Of a stretch of 13,319 nucleotides of DNA, positions 6,973-13,319 are shown in pieces. The DNA comes from CADEED01 sp039930985 (GTDB lineage: Bacteria; Pseudomonadota; Gammaproteobacteria; Steroidobacterales; Steroidobacteraceae), in assembly GCA_039930985.1 (NCBI GenBank), contig JBDTSV010000115.1:1-13319 (forward strand), written 5' to 3'. The translations under genes were made by a program, and so were the position numbers. The notes under the pieces were generated by a model that saw only the letters and a list, made by a program, of their open reading frames with translations, did no database searches and had not been told where the DNA came from. Each line of letters begins with the position of its first letter. The first letter of the stretch is position 1.

Positions 6973-7584
6973 ATGGAAGCCCGCCGCCGCATGCAGCTGT
7001 ATCGCACTACTCACCTGTGGCATTGGATCAGTGCGGCGGTGTGTTTCGCGGCGCTCACTTTGTTCACGGTGACCGGCATTACGTTGAACCATGCCGGCGC
7101 GATCGGCGCCAAGCCGGCGATCAACAGCGGCAGCGCGCAACTTCCGCAGAACCTGCGCACCGCGCTGGCCGTCCCCACGTCGCAAGGCGCCCCGCCACCG
7201 CCCCGTATCGTTGAATGGGCCGAAGACAGGTTCGGCCTGTCGCTGCGCGGCGCAACGGTCGAGTGGTCCGACGAAGAGTTGTACCTGGCGGCTCCCGGGC
7301 CTGGCCGGGACGCCTGGGTGGCCATCGACCGGGCCAGCGGCACGGCGAAATTCGAAACCACCGACCGCGGCTGGGTGTCGTATTTCAACGATCTGCACAA
7401 GGGCCGCAATACCGGTATCGCGTGGACGATCTTCATCGACATCGTCGCCGTCGCGGTGCTGTTTTTCTCCGTGACCGGCCTGGTGCTGCTCTGGATCCAG
7501 GCGCGCCAGCGCACCTCGACGTGGCCGCTGGTCGGCGGCGGCATCGCCATCATCGTCGTGCTCATGATTTTCATCGCCCATTGA
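6973..7584 (+). CDS. PepSY-associated transmembrane protein, putative membrane electron carrier
   Basis: This 203-residue inner-membrane protein has TM1 at about 19-38 (ISAAVCFAALTLFTVTGITL), a periplasmic PepSY-like region, TM2 at about 152-178 (TIFIDIVAVAVLFFSVTGLVLLW) and TM3 at the C terminus (PLVGGGIAIIVVLMIFIA). The layout fits the small PepSY_TM-like group. Histidines H14 and H17 (THLWHW), H40 (TLNHA) and H142 (NDLHKGR) flank the helices and could bind heme, as proposed for iron-reductase-type PepSY proteins; heme binding is inferred. The start is uncertain: the frame is also open from a TTG at 6958, and an ATG occurs at 6991, but the ATG at 6973 gives the usual short cytoplasmic lead. 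The gene is first in the Fur-box operon, 47 nt before the DUF2271 gene. Confidence 0.82.
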   Translation: MEARRRMQLYRTTHLWHWISAAVCFAALTLFTVTGITLNHAGAIGAKPAINSGSAQLPQNLRTALAVPTSQGAPPPPRIVEWAEDRFGLSLRGATVEWSDEELYLAAPGPGRDAWVAIDRASGTAKFETTDRGWVSYFNDLHKGRNTGIAWTIFIDIVAVAVLFFSVTGLVLLWIQARQRTSTWPLVGGGIAIIVVLMIFIAH

Positions 7585-7631
7585 ATCGACTGGCCGAATA
7601 GTTAGTCGCCATTCCCGAGCCGGAGCAGAGA

Positions 7632-8144
7632 ATGATTCGCAAGTCCCGTGTCGCGCCATTGCTGGCTCTCATTGTCTGCGGTGGAGGCGCCAACGCCGCC
7701 GATCTCAGCCTTAGCGTGGAAATTCCGCAGCTGCCGGTGGCCGAATACCACAAGCCGTATGTCGCCATCTGGATCGAGGGTGCCGATCAGAGCATCGCCG
7801 CGAATCTCGCGGTCTGGTACCAGGTGCGCGGCGATCACACGAAGTGGCTGCCGGACTTGCGCCAGTGGTGGCGTCGCGGCGGGCGGGACGTCACGGTTCC
7901 GGTGGACGGACTCACGGGCGCGACGCGTCCGGTGGGCCAGCACCTGCTGAAATTCGACGCGGCGCAGGCGCCGCTCGCAGCGCTCAAGCCCGGCAAATAC
8001 GAGTTGGTCGTCGAAGCAGTTCGTGAAGTGGGCGGCCGTGAAGCCGTGCGAATTCCTTTCGAGTGGCCAATCAAGTCGGCAAAAACCGGCGGTGCCAAAG
8101 GCACCCGAGAGCTCGGCGCAGTCGCGCTGTCGCTCAATCCTTGA
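7632..8144 (+). CDS. DUF2271 protein, predicted flavinylated periplasmic redox protein
   Basis: This 170-residue protein has a signal peptide (1-22, ending GANA before ADLSLS). The family pattern is visible: PYVAIWIEG (42-50), a WLPDLRQWWRRGG block, and DVTVPVDGLTGATRPVG. The stretch D92-G-L-T-G-A-T98 matches the ApbE flavinylation motif D-x-x-[ST]-G-A-[ST], in which FMN is joined by a phosphoester bond to the last Thr, here T98. A gene for the modifying enzyme is two genes downstream. The protein is thus predicted to be a one-FMN electron carrier in the periplasm that receives electrons from the PepSY membrane protein. The start has GGAG 6 nt upstream. The stop overlaps the ribosome-binding site of the next gene. 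No cysteine or other cofactor motif is visible in the mature part. Confidence 0.85.
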   Translation: MIRKSRVAPLLALIVCGGGANAADLSLSVEIPQLPVAEYHKPYVAIWIEGADQSIAANLAVWYQVRGDHTKWLPDLRQWWRRGGRDVTVPVDGLTGATRPVGQHLLKFDAAQAPLAALKPGKYELVVEAVREVGGREAVRIPFEWPIKSAKTGGAKGTRELGAVALSLNP

Positions 8145-8154
8145 GGACCTGCAC

Positions 8155-8961
8155 ATGAAGACCTTGCTCGTGAGGATCGCGGCGTTGTCGGTGATGCTCT
8201 TGCCCGCGGTTGGCGAGGCGGCGCGCGCCTGGCTGCTGCCGTCGCAGACCATTCTGGCGCGCTCCGGTGGCTGGGTGGCCGTGGACGCGGCGATGGCCGA
8301 CGATCTGTTTTCGTTCAACCAGGCTGCGATGCCAATCGATTCGCTGGCGGTGACCGGCCCCGATGGTCAACCGGTCGCTGCGCAGAATCCAACCAAGAGC
8401 CGCACGCGCAGCAGTTTCGATCTCGAGCTGCGATCGGCGGGCACATATCGCATTGCCGTGGTGGACGACGCCGTGATGGCGCGCTGGGAAGAAGACGGCA
8501 AGCCGAAGCGCTGGCGCGGTACGGCCGCGGAAATGGCGGCCGGAATTCCCGCGAATGCGGCCAAGCTCGAGATTGAACAGATGCAACGTCGAGTCGAAAC
8601 TTTCGTGAGCGTGGGCTCGCCCACCGACGCAAAGGCGACGATGGGAACGGGACTCGAGCTTGCGCCGGTCAGGCACCCCAACGACCTGTACGCACAGGAG
8701 ACCGCGAAGTTTCGTTTCCTGCTGGATGGCAAACCCGCCAAGGACCTCGAGGTCGAAGTGATCGCCGGGGGCACGCGCTACCGCGATCAGCCCGCGGCGA
8801 TGATCTTCAAGACCGGCAAGGATGGTGAGATCGCCATCACCTGGCCGGCAGCCGGAATGTACTGGCTGGAAGTCTCGCTCCAAGACGAGCACGCCACGGT
8901 TCCGGGCGTGAAATCCCGCCGCGCTTCCTACGCGGCCACTTTCGAAGTGCTGACGCAGTAG
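8155..8961 (+). CDS. DUF4198 periplasmic protein
   Basis: This 268-residue protein has a signal peptide (about 1-22, ending GEAA). The mature start ARAWLLPSQTIL and the following VAVDAAMADDLFSF are typical of the DUF4198 family, which has immunoglobulin-like beta domains and is related to NikM-type metal-uptake components. A second beta domain follows (about 185-268, with LEVEVIAGGTRYRDQ and GMYWLEVSL). Family members usually carry a histidine just before the WxxP stretch after cleavage; here that place reads ARAW, so a metal role through that residue is doubtful. The start at 8155 is set by GAGGA at 8143-8147, 7 nt upstream; the frame is open further upstream, but that part overlaps the DUF2271 gene. 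The family recurs beside DUF2271, PepSY and ApbE genes, but its exact role there is unknown. Confidence 0.83.
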   Translation: MKTLLVRIAALSVMLLPAVGEAARAWLLPSQTILARSGGWVAVDAAMADDLFSFNQAAMPIDSLAVTGPDGQPVAAQNPTKSRTRSSFDLELRSAGTYRIAVVDDAVMARWEEDGKPKRWRGTAAEMAAGIPANAAKLEIEQMQRRVETFVSVGSPTDAKATMGTGLELAPVRHPNDLYAQETAKFRFLLDGKPAKDLEVEVIAGGTRYRDQPAAMIFKTGKDGEIAITWPAAGMYWLEVSLQDEHATVPGVKSRRASYAATFEVLTQ

Positions 8962-8962
8962 T

Positions 8963-9976
8963 TTGCTGCGCGCGCTGATCGCAGCGGCCGGGTTTGCGCT
9001 TGCGGGCTGCGCTGGCCAGCCGCAGCCGCGTGAAACGCTGCTGTCGGGCGAAACCATGGGCAGCGCGTGGACGGCGAAAATCGCCGGCCGGCTGCCGCTG
9101 TCCGCTGAAGATCTGCGCGCCGGCGCCCAAGCCCGCTTCGAGGCCGTGGACCAGGCGCTCAGCACCTATCGCACGGATTCGGCCTTGAGCCAGTTCAACG
9201 ACGATACCAGCGGCGAGTGGGTGGACATCGACCCCGAGCTCGGTGAAGTGCTGGCATACGCGTTGAGTCTCGCGGAGCGCAGCGGTGGCGCATACGACGT
9301 GACAGTGGGTCCGCTCGTGAACCTGTGGGGTTTCGGACCTGACCCGGCCACGCATCGCGTGCCGGACGCGGCGGCCATCGACGCGGCGCGTGCGCGCGTC
9401 GGCTATCGCAAGGTGGAAGTCGATGCGACGCAGCGGCGCGCACGCAAGGAGCCGGGTGTGCGCCTCGATCTTTCCTCGCTCGGCAAAGGGCGTGGCGTCG
9501 ATCGCGTCGCCGAGTATTTCGACGCGCACGGCGTAACCAACTACCTCATCGATTTGTCCGGCAAACTGCGGGCACGCGGCGTCAATTCTCGGGGTGCAGC
9601 CTGGCGAGTGGCCGTCGAGCCGCCACAGGCGGACGCAGAGTCCGCGGCGCCGCCGTTCCCATCCGAGACCGTCGTGCTCCGGGACGAAAGCGTGGCGACC
9701 GCGGGCAACTACCGGCGCTTCTTCGAGATCGACGGCGGTCACTATTCGCACATCATCGATGCGCGCACCGGCTGGCCGGTAACGCACGGCACATTGTCAG
9801 CTTCGGCGGTCGCGGCGGACTGCATGCAGGCGGATGCTCTGGCGACGGTATTCATGGTGATGCAGCCGGACGACGCCATCGCGCTCGCGAATCGGCTGCG
9901 GCTGCGCGCGGTACTCATCAACCGCGATGCCACCAACTATGGCGCGATGCACAGCGCCGCCTGGCCGCTGAATTGA
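8963..9976 (+). CDS. apbE: FAD:protein FMN transferase, ApbE family lipoprotein
   Basis: This 337-residue protein starts at a TTG one nucleotide after the DUF4198 stop. The TTG is chosen because it gives a lipoprotein signal with lipobox LAGC (residues 13-16). ApbE moves FMN from FAD to a Thr/Ser of a target protein in the periplasm, using Mg2+. Visible landmarks are GETMGSAWTAKI near the N terminus, STYRTDSALSQFN, YDVTVGPLVNLWGFGP, LDLSSLGKGRGVDRVAEYF, SVATAGNYRRFF, the metal-binding HIIDARTG (263-270) and ADALATVFMV. One oddity is IDLSGK (196-201) where most family members have a GG pair followed by D, E, A or N. The likely target is the DUF2271 protein of the same operon, so the operon encodes both a flavoprotein and its modifying enzyme. 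Confidence 0.9.
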   Translation: MLRALIAAAGFALAGCAGQPQPRETLLSGETMGSAWTAKIAGRLPLSAEDLRAGAQARFEAVDQALSTYRTDSALSQFNDDTSGEWVDIDPELGEVLAYALSLAERSGGAYDVTVGPLVNLWGFGPDPATHRVPDAAAIDAARARVGYRKVEVDATQRRARKEPGVRLDLSSLGKGRGVDRVAEYFDAHGVTNYLIDLSGKLRARGVNSRGAAWRVAVEPPQADAESAAPPFPSETVVLRDESVATAGNYRRFFEIDGGHYSHIIDARTGWPVTHGTLSASAVAADCMQADALATVFMVMQPDDAIALANRLRLRAVLINRDATNYGAMHSAAWPLN

Positions 9977-9983
9977 AGGTGTA

Positions 9984-9999
9984 GGCGCGCGCTGGCGCC
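9984..9999 (+). terminator. Short GC hairpin after the flavin operon
   Basis: GGCGC (9984-9988) and GCGCC (9995-9999) can pair around a 6-nt loop, 8 nt after the apbE stop. The stem is short and no U-tract follows, so it is only a weak terminator candidate. The rest of the 89-nt gap to the next gene shows no clear promoter. Confidence 0.25.
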
Positions 10000-10065
10000 C
10001 TCCCTGCATCCGCGCCGACAGCTGCGGCAGGTTGTTAGGCCGCCGGCTCGGGCAAAATCGACAGT

Positions 10066-10929
10066 GTGAGTACTCCGCGCACTCCCTGGCAGATTCTCAA
10101 AGGCACGACGGACAACTGGCTCGACGACCAGGCGTCCAGCATCAGCGCGGCGCTGGCGTTCTATTGCGCCTTTTCGCTGGCGCCTCTGCTCATCATCATC
10201 GTCTCGATCGCCGGATGGGTCGTCGGTGGCGACCTCGCCTACGGCTATGTCGGCAGTCAGCTCACGATGCTCTTCGGCAAGCAAAGCGCCACACTCGTCC
10301 TGGAAGCCATGCGTGGTGCGCAGTCCACCGATGGACTGTGGGCGACGGTGGTAAGCATCGTCATGCTGCTGATCGGCGCCAGTACGGTGTTCGCCGCGCT
10401 CGAGAGCGCCTTGCAACAGGTCTGGGGAGGACGGAATACCCAGCCGCGCGGTTGGCGGTCGTTTGTGCGCTCGCGACTCATCTCATTCGGATTCATCCTG
10501 GCGATCGGCTTCCTGCTGCTGGTTTCGCTCACGCTGACCACCGCGCTTGCAGCGCTGCGCGGCTACGTGCTTCGGCATTTCGAGGGTCTGGTCGGAATCC
10601 TGGCGTCGATGGACTTTGTGCTGTCGATCGTGCTCGGCACTGGGCTGGTGGCGCTCATGTATCGCTATCTACCGGCACGGCGTCTGGCATGGCGGCACGT
10701 GTTCATCGGCGCGCTGGTGACGGCGCTGCTGTTTCATCTCGGGCGGTGGGGGATCGGTCTGTATCTCGGACGCGCCACGCAGCCGACCGCCTACGGCGCC
10801 GCGGCGTCATTCGCCGCGCTGCTGCTGTGGCTGTATTACTCGGCGCAGATCTTTCTGTTCGGCGCGGAATTTACCGCCTGCCTCGGACAGTCGCGCACAC
10901 CAAAACCGCTGGCGGGCGCGAGTCCGTAA
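10066..10929 (+). CDS. YihY/BrkB family inner-membrane protein
   Basis: This 287-residue polytopic protein has about six transmembrane helices, near residues 26-50, 94-117, 142-166, 183-207, 213-236 and 247-272. The N-terminal ISAALAFYCAFSLAPLLIII, the FAALESALQQVWG segment and the C-terminal YGAAASFAALLLWLYYSAQIFLFGAEFT are characteristic of the YihY/BrkB family (PF03631). Members were once called ribonuclease BN in error; their molecular function is unsettled, with proposals around transport and serum resistance. The GTG start at 10066 gives the usual short cytoplasmic N terminus (STPRTPWQILKGT); its ribosome-binding site is weak. The stop is 2 nt from that of the convergent small gene. Nothing in the sequence links it to the flavin operon. 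Confidence 0.88.
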   Translation: MSTPRTPWQILKGTTDNWLDDQASSISAALAFYCAFSLAPLLIIIVSIAGWVVGGDLAYGYVGSQLTMLFGKQSATLVLEAMRGAQSTDGLWATVVSIVMLLIGASTVFAALESALQQVWGGRNTQPRGWRSFVRSRLISFGFILAIGFLLLVSLTLTTALAALRGYVLRHFEGLVGILASMDFVLSIVLGTGLVALMYRYLPARRLAWRHVFIGALVTALLFHLGRWGIGLYLGRATQPTAYGAAASFAALLLWLYYSAQIFLFGAEFTACLGQSRTPKPLAGASP

Positions 10930-10931
10930 GA

Positions 10932-11369
10932 CTATTGGCGCTTGATGGTGAATCTGCCAAAGGCGATGCCTAGGTCCCAACCGCGGCCGGTGCCCGCCAG
11001 TGCCAGCGAGACTTCACCCTTGGTCATTGCTTGCGCGCCGGACGACTTGACCGCTCCCGCATGTGCTTCGCTATTGGCGTAGCTGCCGAAAATCTCGTCG
11101 ATGTTCTTCACGTTCGAGAATTCACCAGTGCCGTTTTCGATGGTGGATTTACCGGCGGTCAGCCCGCCGCCGCGCGCCTGGAGCTTTACGGTCGCGGTCT
11201 GGCCGTTGTTGCAGGTGACAGTGCCGGTGCCATCGGCACGCTTGTAGAACACCGACCATCCGCTCATTGAAAACTTCATCCGGCAGTCGACCTTGGCGGG
11301 GTCCGCATGGGCGGTGAAGCTGGCGGTGAGCAGGCTGGCAACGATTGCGAAGCGGGTATATTTGTTCAT
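10932..11369 (-). CDS. Small secreted protein of unknown function
   Basis: This 145-residue protein has a clear signal peptide (1-22, ending FTAHA before DPAKVD). The start is the ATG at 11369; the frame is open a further 12 codons upstream, but those residues precede the signal peptide. Two cysteines, C29 and C53, could form a disulfide. The sequence is Gly-rich with repeated beta-like segments (CNNGQTATVKLQARGGGLT, then GEFSNVKNIDEIFGSYANSEA), and ends with GEVSLALAGTGRGWDLGIAFGRFTIK. I recognise no named domain. The gene is convergent with the YihY gene (2-nt gap) and divergent from the permease gene, with only 38 nt between the two start codons, so the two promoters must be very close or lie within each other's genes. 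Confidence 0.72.
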   Translation of the reverse strand: MNKYTRFAIVASLLTASFTAHADPAKVDCRMKFSMSGWSVFYKRADGTGTVTCNNGQTATVKLQARGGGLTAGKSTIENGTGEFSNVKNIDEIFGSYANSEAHAGAVKSSGAQAMTKGEVSLALAGTGRGWDLGIAFGRFTIKRQ

Positions 11370-11407
11370 GGGCGGCACGCTACCTGTGCTCGCGGGGGAT
11401 GGCAAGA

Positions 11408-12370
11408 ATGAAGCAGGTTCCCATCAAGCGGGCCATCGAGCGCGTGCCCGGTGGCCTCATGGTCGTGCCATTGTTGACTGGCGCGCTATGCGCCACGTTT
11501 TTTCCCGCAGCCCCACAGTTCTTCGGATCGTTCACCGGCGCCTTGTTCACGGGCGCATTACCCATTCTTGCCGTGTTCTTCGTCTGTACCGGCGCGAGCA
11601 TCGACTTCCATGCCACGCCTTACATCCTCAGGAAAGGCGGCACGCTGTTCGCCACCAAGATCGGCATAGGTATCTTGTTAGGCCTGGCGTTCGGGCGCGT
11701 GCTGGGCGAAGTGCCGATCACCTCGGGCGTATTCGCGGGCATCTCCACGCTCGCGATCGTGGCCTCGATGAACGACACCAATGGTGGCCTCTACATGGCG
11801 CTCATGGGCCAGTACGGTCATCCGCGCGACGTCGGTGCGTACAGCGTGATGTCACTCGAGTCGGGGCCGTTCCTCACGATGTTGACGCTCGGGGTCGCCG
11901 GCCTGTCGGCGTTTCCATGGCCGACGCTCGTCGGCGGCATCCTGCCGCTGCTGGCGGGCATGCTGATCGGCAATCTCGATCGTGAGATGCGCGAGTTTCT
12001 CGGCCGGGCGATACCAGTGCTCATCCCATTCTTCGCGTTTGCGCTCGGCGCCAACCTGGACCTCGGAAAAGTGTGGCTGGCGGGGTTGTTAGGATTGGGG
12101 CTGGGTGTCGGCGTGGTGGTGGTCACGGGCATCCCGCTGTTCTTCGCCGATCGGCTGACCGGCGGCAACGGAGTCGCCGGCGTAGCGGCGGCATCGACCG
12201 CAGGCAACGCTGTGGCGGTACCCGCCATCATCGCGAGCGCGAATCCCGCGTATGCGGCCGCAGCCGCGCAGGCCACCATCCTGGTTGCGGCCAGCGTGGT
12301 CGTCACCGCCATCCTCGTGCCGCTGGTTACGGCCTGGACCGCCCGCCGGGTCGCACGGCCCGGGCAGTAG
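11408..12370 (+). CDS. kdgT: 2-keto-3-deoxygluconate permease family transporter
   Basis: This 320-residue membrane protein closely follows the KdgT family (PF03812): IKRAIERVPGGLMVVPLLTGAL at the start, FGSFTGALFTGALPILAVFF, the DTNGGLYMALMGQYG and MSLESGPFLTM motifs, IPFFAFALGANLDL, VTGIPLFFADRLTGGNGVAG and a final helix. KdgT imports 2-keto-3-deoxygluconate from pectin or uronate breakdown by proton symport. The ATG at 11408 is preferred because the protein then starts at the family position and GGGGG lies 9 nt upstream; an ATG at 11399 would add three residues. The stop codon directly touches the start codon of the acid-sugar kinase, so the two form an operon. This context makes a related sugar acid, such as a tetronate, a possible true substrate. 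Confidence 0.88.
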   Translation: MKQVPIKRAIERVPGGLMVVPLLTGALCATFFPAAPQFFGSFTGALFTGALPILAVFFVCTGASIDFHATPYILRKGGTLFATKIGIGILLGLAFGRVLGEVPITSGVFAGISTLAIVASMNDTNGGLYMALMGQYGHPRDVGAYSVMSLESGPFLTMLTLGVAGLSAFPWPTLVGGILPLLAGMLIGNLDREMREFLGRAIPVLIPFFAFALGANLDLGKVWLAGLLGLGLGVGVVVVTGIPLFFADRLTGGNGVAGVAAASTAGNAVAVPAIIASANPAYAAAAAQATILVAASVVVTAILVPLVTAWTARRVARPGQ

Positions 12371-13319
12371 ATGGAAGAGTGCTGGTTCATTCTCGCTGAC
12401 GATCTCACCGGCGCGGCGGATAGCGCGATTGCCTTCGCGCGCCAGCGTTTGCCGACAAAGGTCGTTTGGGGTGGAGCGCGGCCCGAGGATCATTCGGATG
12501 TGGTCGCGCTCGCCTACGACGCGGCCACTCGCGAACTCGATTCCGCGGCGGCAGGACGCCGCCATGCCGAAGTGCTGCGGCGCTTCTGGCAGCCTGGGAT
12601 GCGCGTGTACAAGAAAATCGATTCCACGTTGCGTGGCCATCCGGCCGAAGAAATTGCCGCGATGCTCGAGGTCGTCGTGGCGCGCGAACCGGGTGCGCGC
12701 GCCGTGCTGGCGCCGTCGTTTCCAGCCACCGGCCGCACGGTGCGCGAAGGGCAGGTATTCGTTCACGGCGTTCCGCTGCAATTCACCGAGTACTGGGCTG
12801 CGGACCGCGATCATGCACTCGCGAATCTGCTGCACCTGGTGGAAAGCGCGGGCATTCATGCGCGTCACGCCGGGTTGTCGACGGTGCGCGGTAATTCTTC
12901 CGCATTGAGCGAGGCGATTTCGAAGATTGCCGGGCAAGCGGCCCAGCCCGTGGTGTTGGTTTGCGACGCCGAGACCGACGACGACCTCGAGCGCATCGCT
13001 GCCGCGAGCATGGGCGACGGCGCGACGTTCTGCATCGGGAGTGCAGGTTTTGCGCATGCCCTTGCGCGGCGCGCTTCCCGCGCCAGTAACCGCCGCACGG
13101 CGTTGCACACCTGTGAACCGACCGCGCGCGGTGCACTCGTCGTGGTGGGTTCGTGCACCCAGGCCTCACGAGCAGCGCTCGCGCAATTGCTGACGCTCGC
13201 GAATGTCGAGAGCATCAGTGTCGATCCTTTACTGCTTGGCGCTGAAATGCAGTCGTCCGCGCTCGAGCGTGCGGTGGGGACTTTGCTCGCGCGGGGTGTC
13301 GATGTCGTGGTCGATATCG
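12371..13319 (+). CDS. Four-carbon acid sugar kinase (DUF1537/OtnK family), cut by the right edge
   Basis: From the ATG at 12371 the frame stays open for 316 codons to the window edge. Residues 8-17 (LADDLTGAAD) and 81-90 (KKIDSTLRGH) are the signature motifs of the DUF1537 N-terminal substrate domain, followed by APSFPATGRTVREGQVFVHG. The C-terminal nucleotide-binding domain starts about residue 255 (ARGALVVVGSCTQASRAAL) and is incomplete. Characterised members phosphorylate D-threonate, L-threonate, D-erythronate or 3-oxo-tetronate with ATP, so it is expected to act on the acid sugar imported by the upstream permease. TAG and ATG of the two genes abut at 12368-12373, which indicates translational coupling. 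The exact substrate cannot be told from the sequence; the following genes (dehydrogenase, PdxA2 or aldolase type) would help. Confidence 0.88.
   Translation, partial: MEECWFILADDLTGAADSAIAFARQRLPTKVVWGGARPEDHSDVVALAYDAATRELDSAAAGRRHAEVLRRFWQPGMRVYKKIDSTLRGHPAEEIAAMLEVVVAREPGARAVLAPSFPATGRTVREGQVFVHGVPLQFTEYWAADRDHALANLLHLVESAGIHARHAGLSTVRGNSSALSEAISKIAGQAAQPVVLVCDAETDDDLERIAAASMGDGATFCIGSAGFAHALARRASRASNRRTALHTCEPTARGALVVVGSCTQASRAALAQLLTLANVESISVDPLLLGAEMQSSALERAVGTLLARGVDVVVDI

Noticed and set aside
10032..10973. Long plus-strand frame overlapping the YihY gene
   Set aside because: Arg/His-rich shadow translation; the frame starting at 10066 has clear family motifs and transmembrane helices.
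12089..13108. Long minus-strand frame opposite the permease and kinase genes
   Set aside because: It runs across two clearly identified plus-strand genes and shows no domain; a shadow frame.

Overview
The window is GC-rich DNA, roughly two thirds G+C by eye, with dense protein-coding genes, short gaps and several GTG/TTG starts. Gene content and protein style suggest a gammaproteobacterium of the Xanthomonadales/Nevskiales/Steroidobacter kind: a GH95 glycosidase, an ECF sigma factor with a VWA protein carrying a TonB-receptor-like 'VVTGSRI' motif, and a Fur-type iron box. This placement is an inference and not a firm identification. I see no RNA genes, insertion sequences, CRISPR arrays or phage genes.

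Left part (1-3221): the 5' end of a GH95 alpha-L-fucosidase-like gene runs off the left edge on the minus strand. Divergent from it are an ECF sigma factor gene and, overlapping it by 8 nt, a membrane-anchored VWA/YfbK-type protein. These two probably form one regulatory and effector unit.

Middle left (3225-5852): on the minus strand, a bacterial glutamic peptidase (family G1, eqolisin) is followed 13 nt later by a secreted protein of unknown function, probably as one operon. A perfect 12-bp palindrome lies just upstream of the peptidase. A gap of about 530 nt without a convincing gene follows.

Centre (5853-9976): an exported protein of unknown function is followed by a Fur-box-like site. 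Four tightly spaced genes come next: a PepSY-associated TM protein, a DUF2271 protein, a DUF4198 protein and an ApbE-type FMN transferase lipoprotein. The DUF2271 protein carries a clear D-x-x-T-G-A-T flavinylation motif. The cluster therefore reads as an iron-regulated extracytosolic flavin electron-transfer module: ApbE loads FMN on the DUF2271 protein, and the histidine-bearing PepSY membrane protein plausibly passes electrons across the membrane. This is the most interesting system in the window.

Right part (10066-13319): a YihY/BrkB-family membrane protein is convergent with a small secreted protein of unknown function. Divergent from the latter is a KdgT-type acid-sugar permease, whose stop codon directly abuts the start of a four-carbon acid-sugar kinase (DUF1537/OtnK family) that runs off the right edge. 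The pair looks like the start of a sugar-acid uptake and phosphorylation operon.
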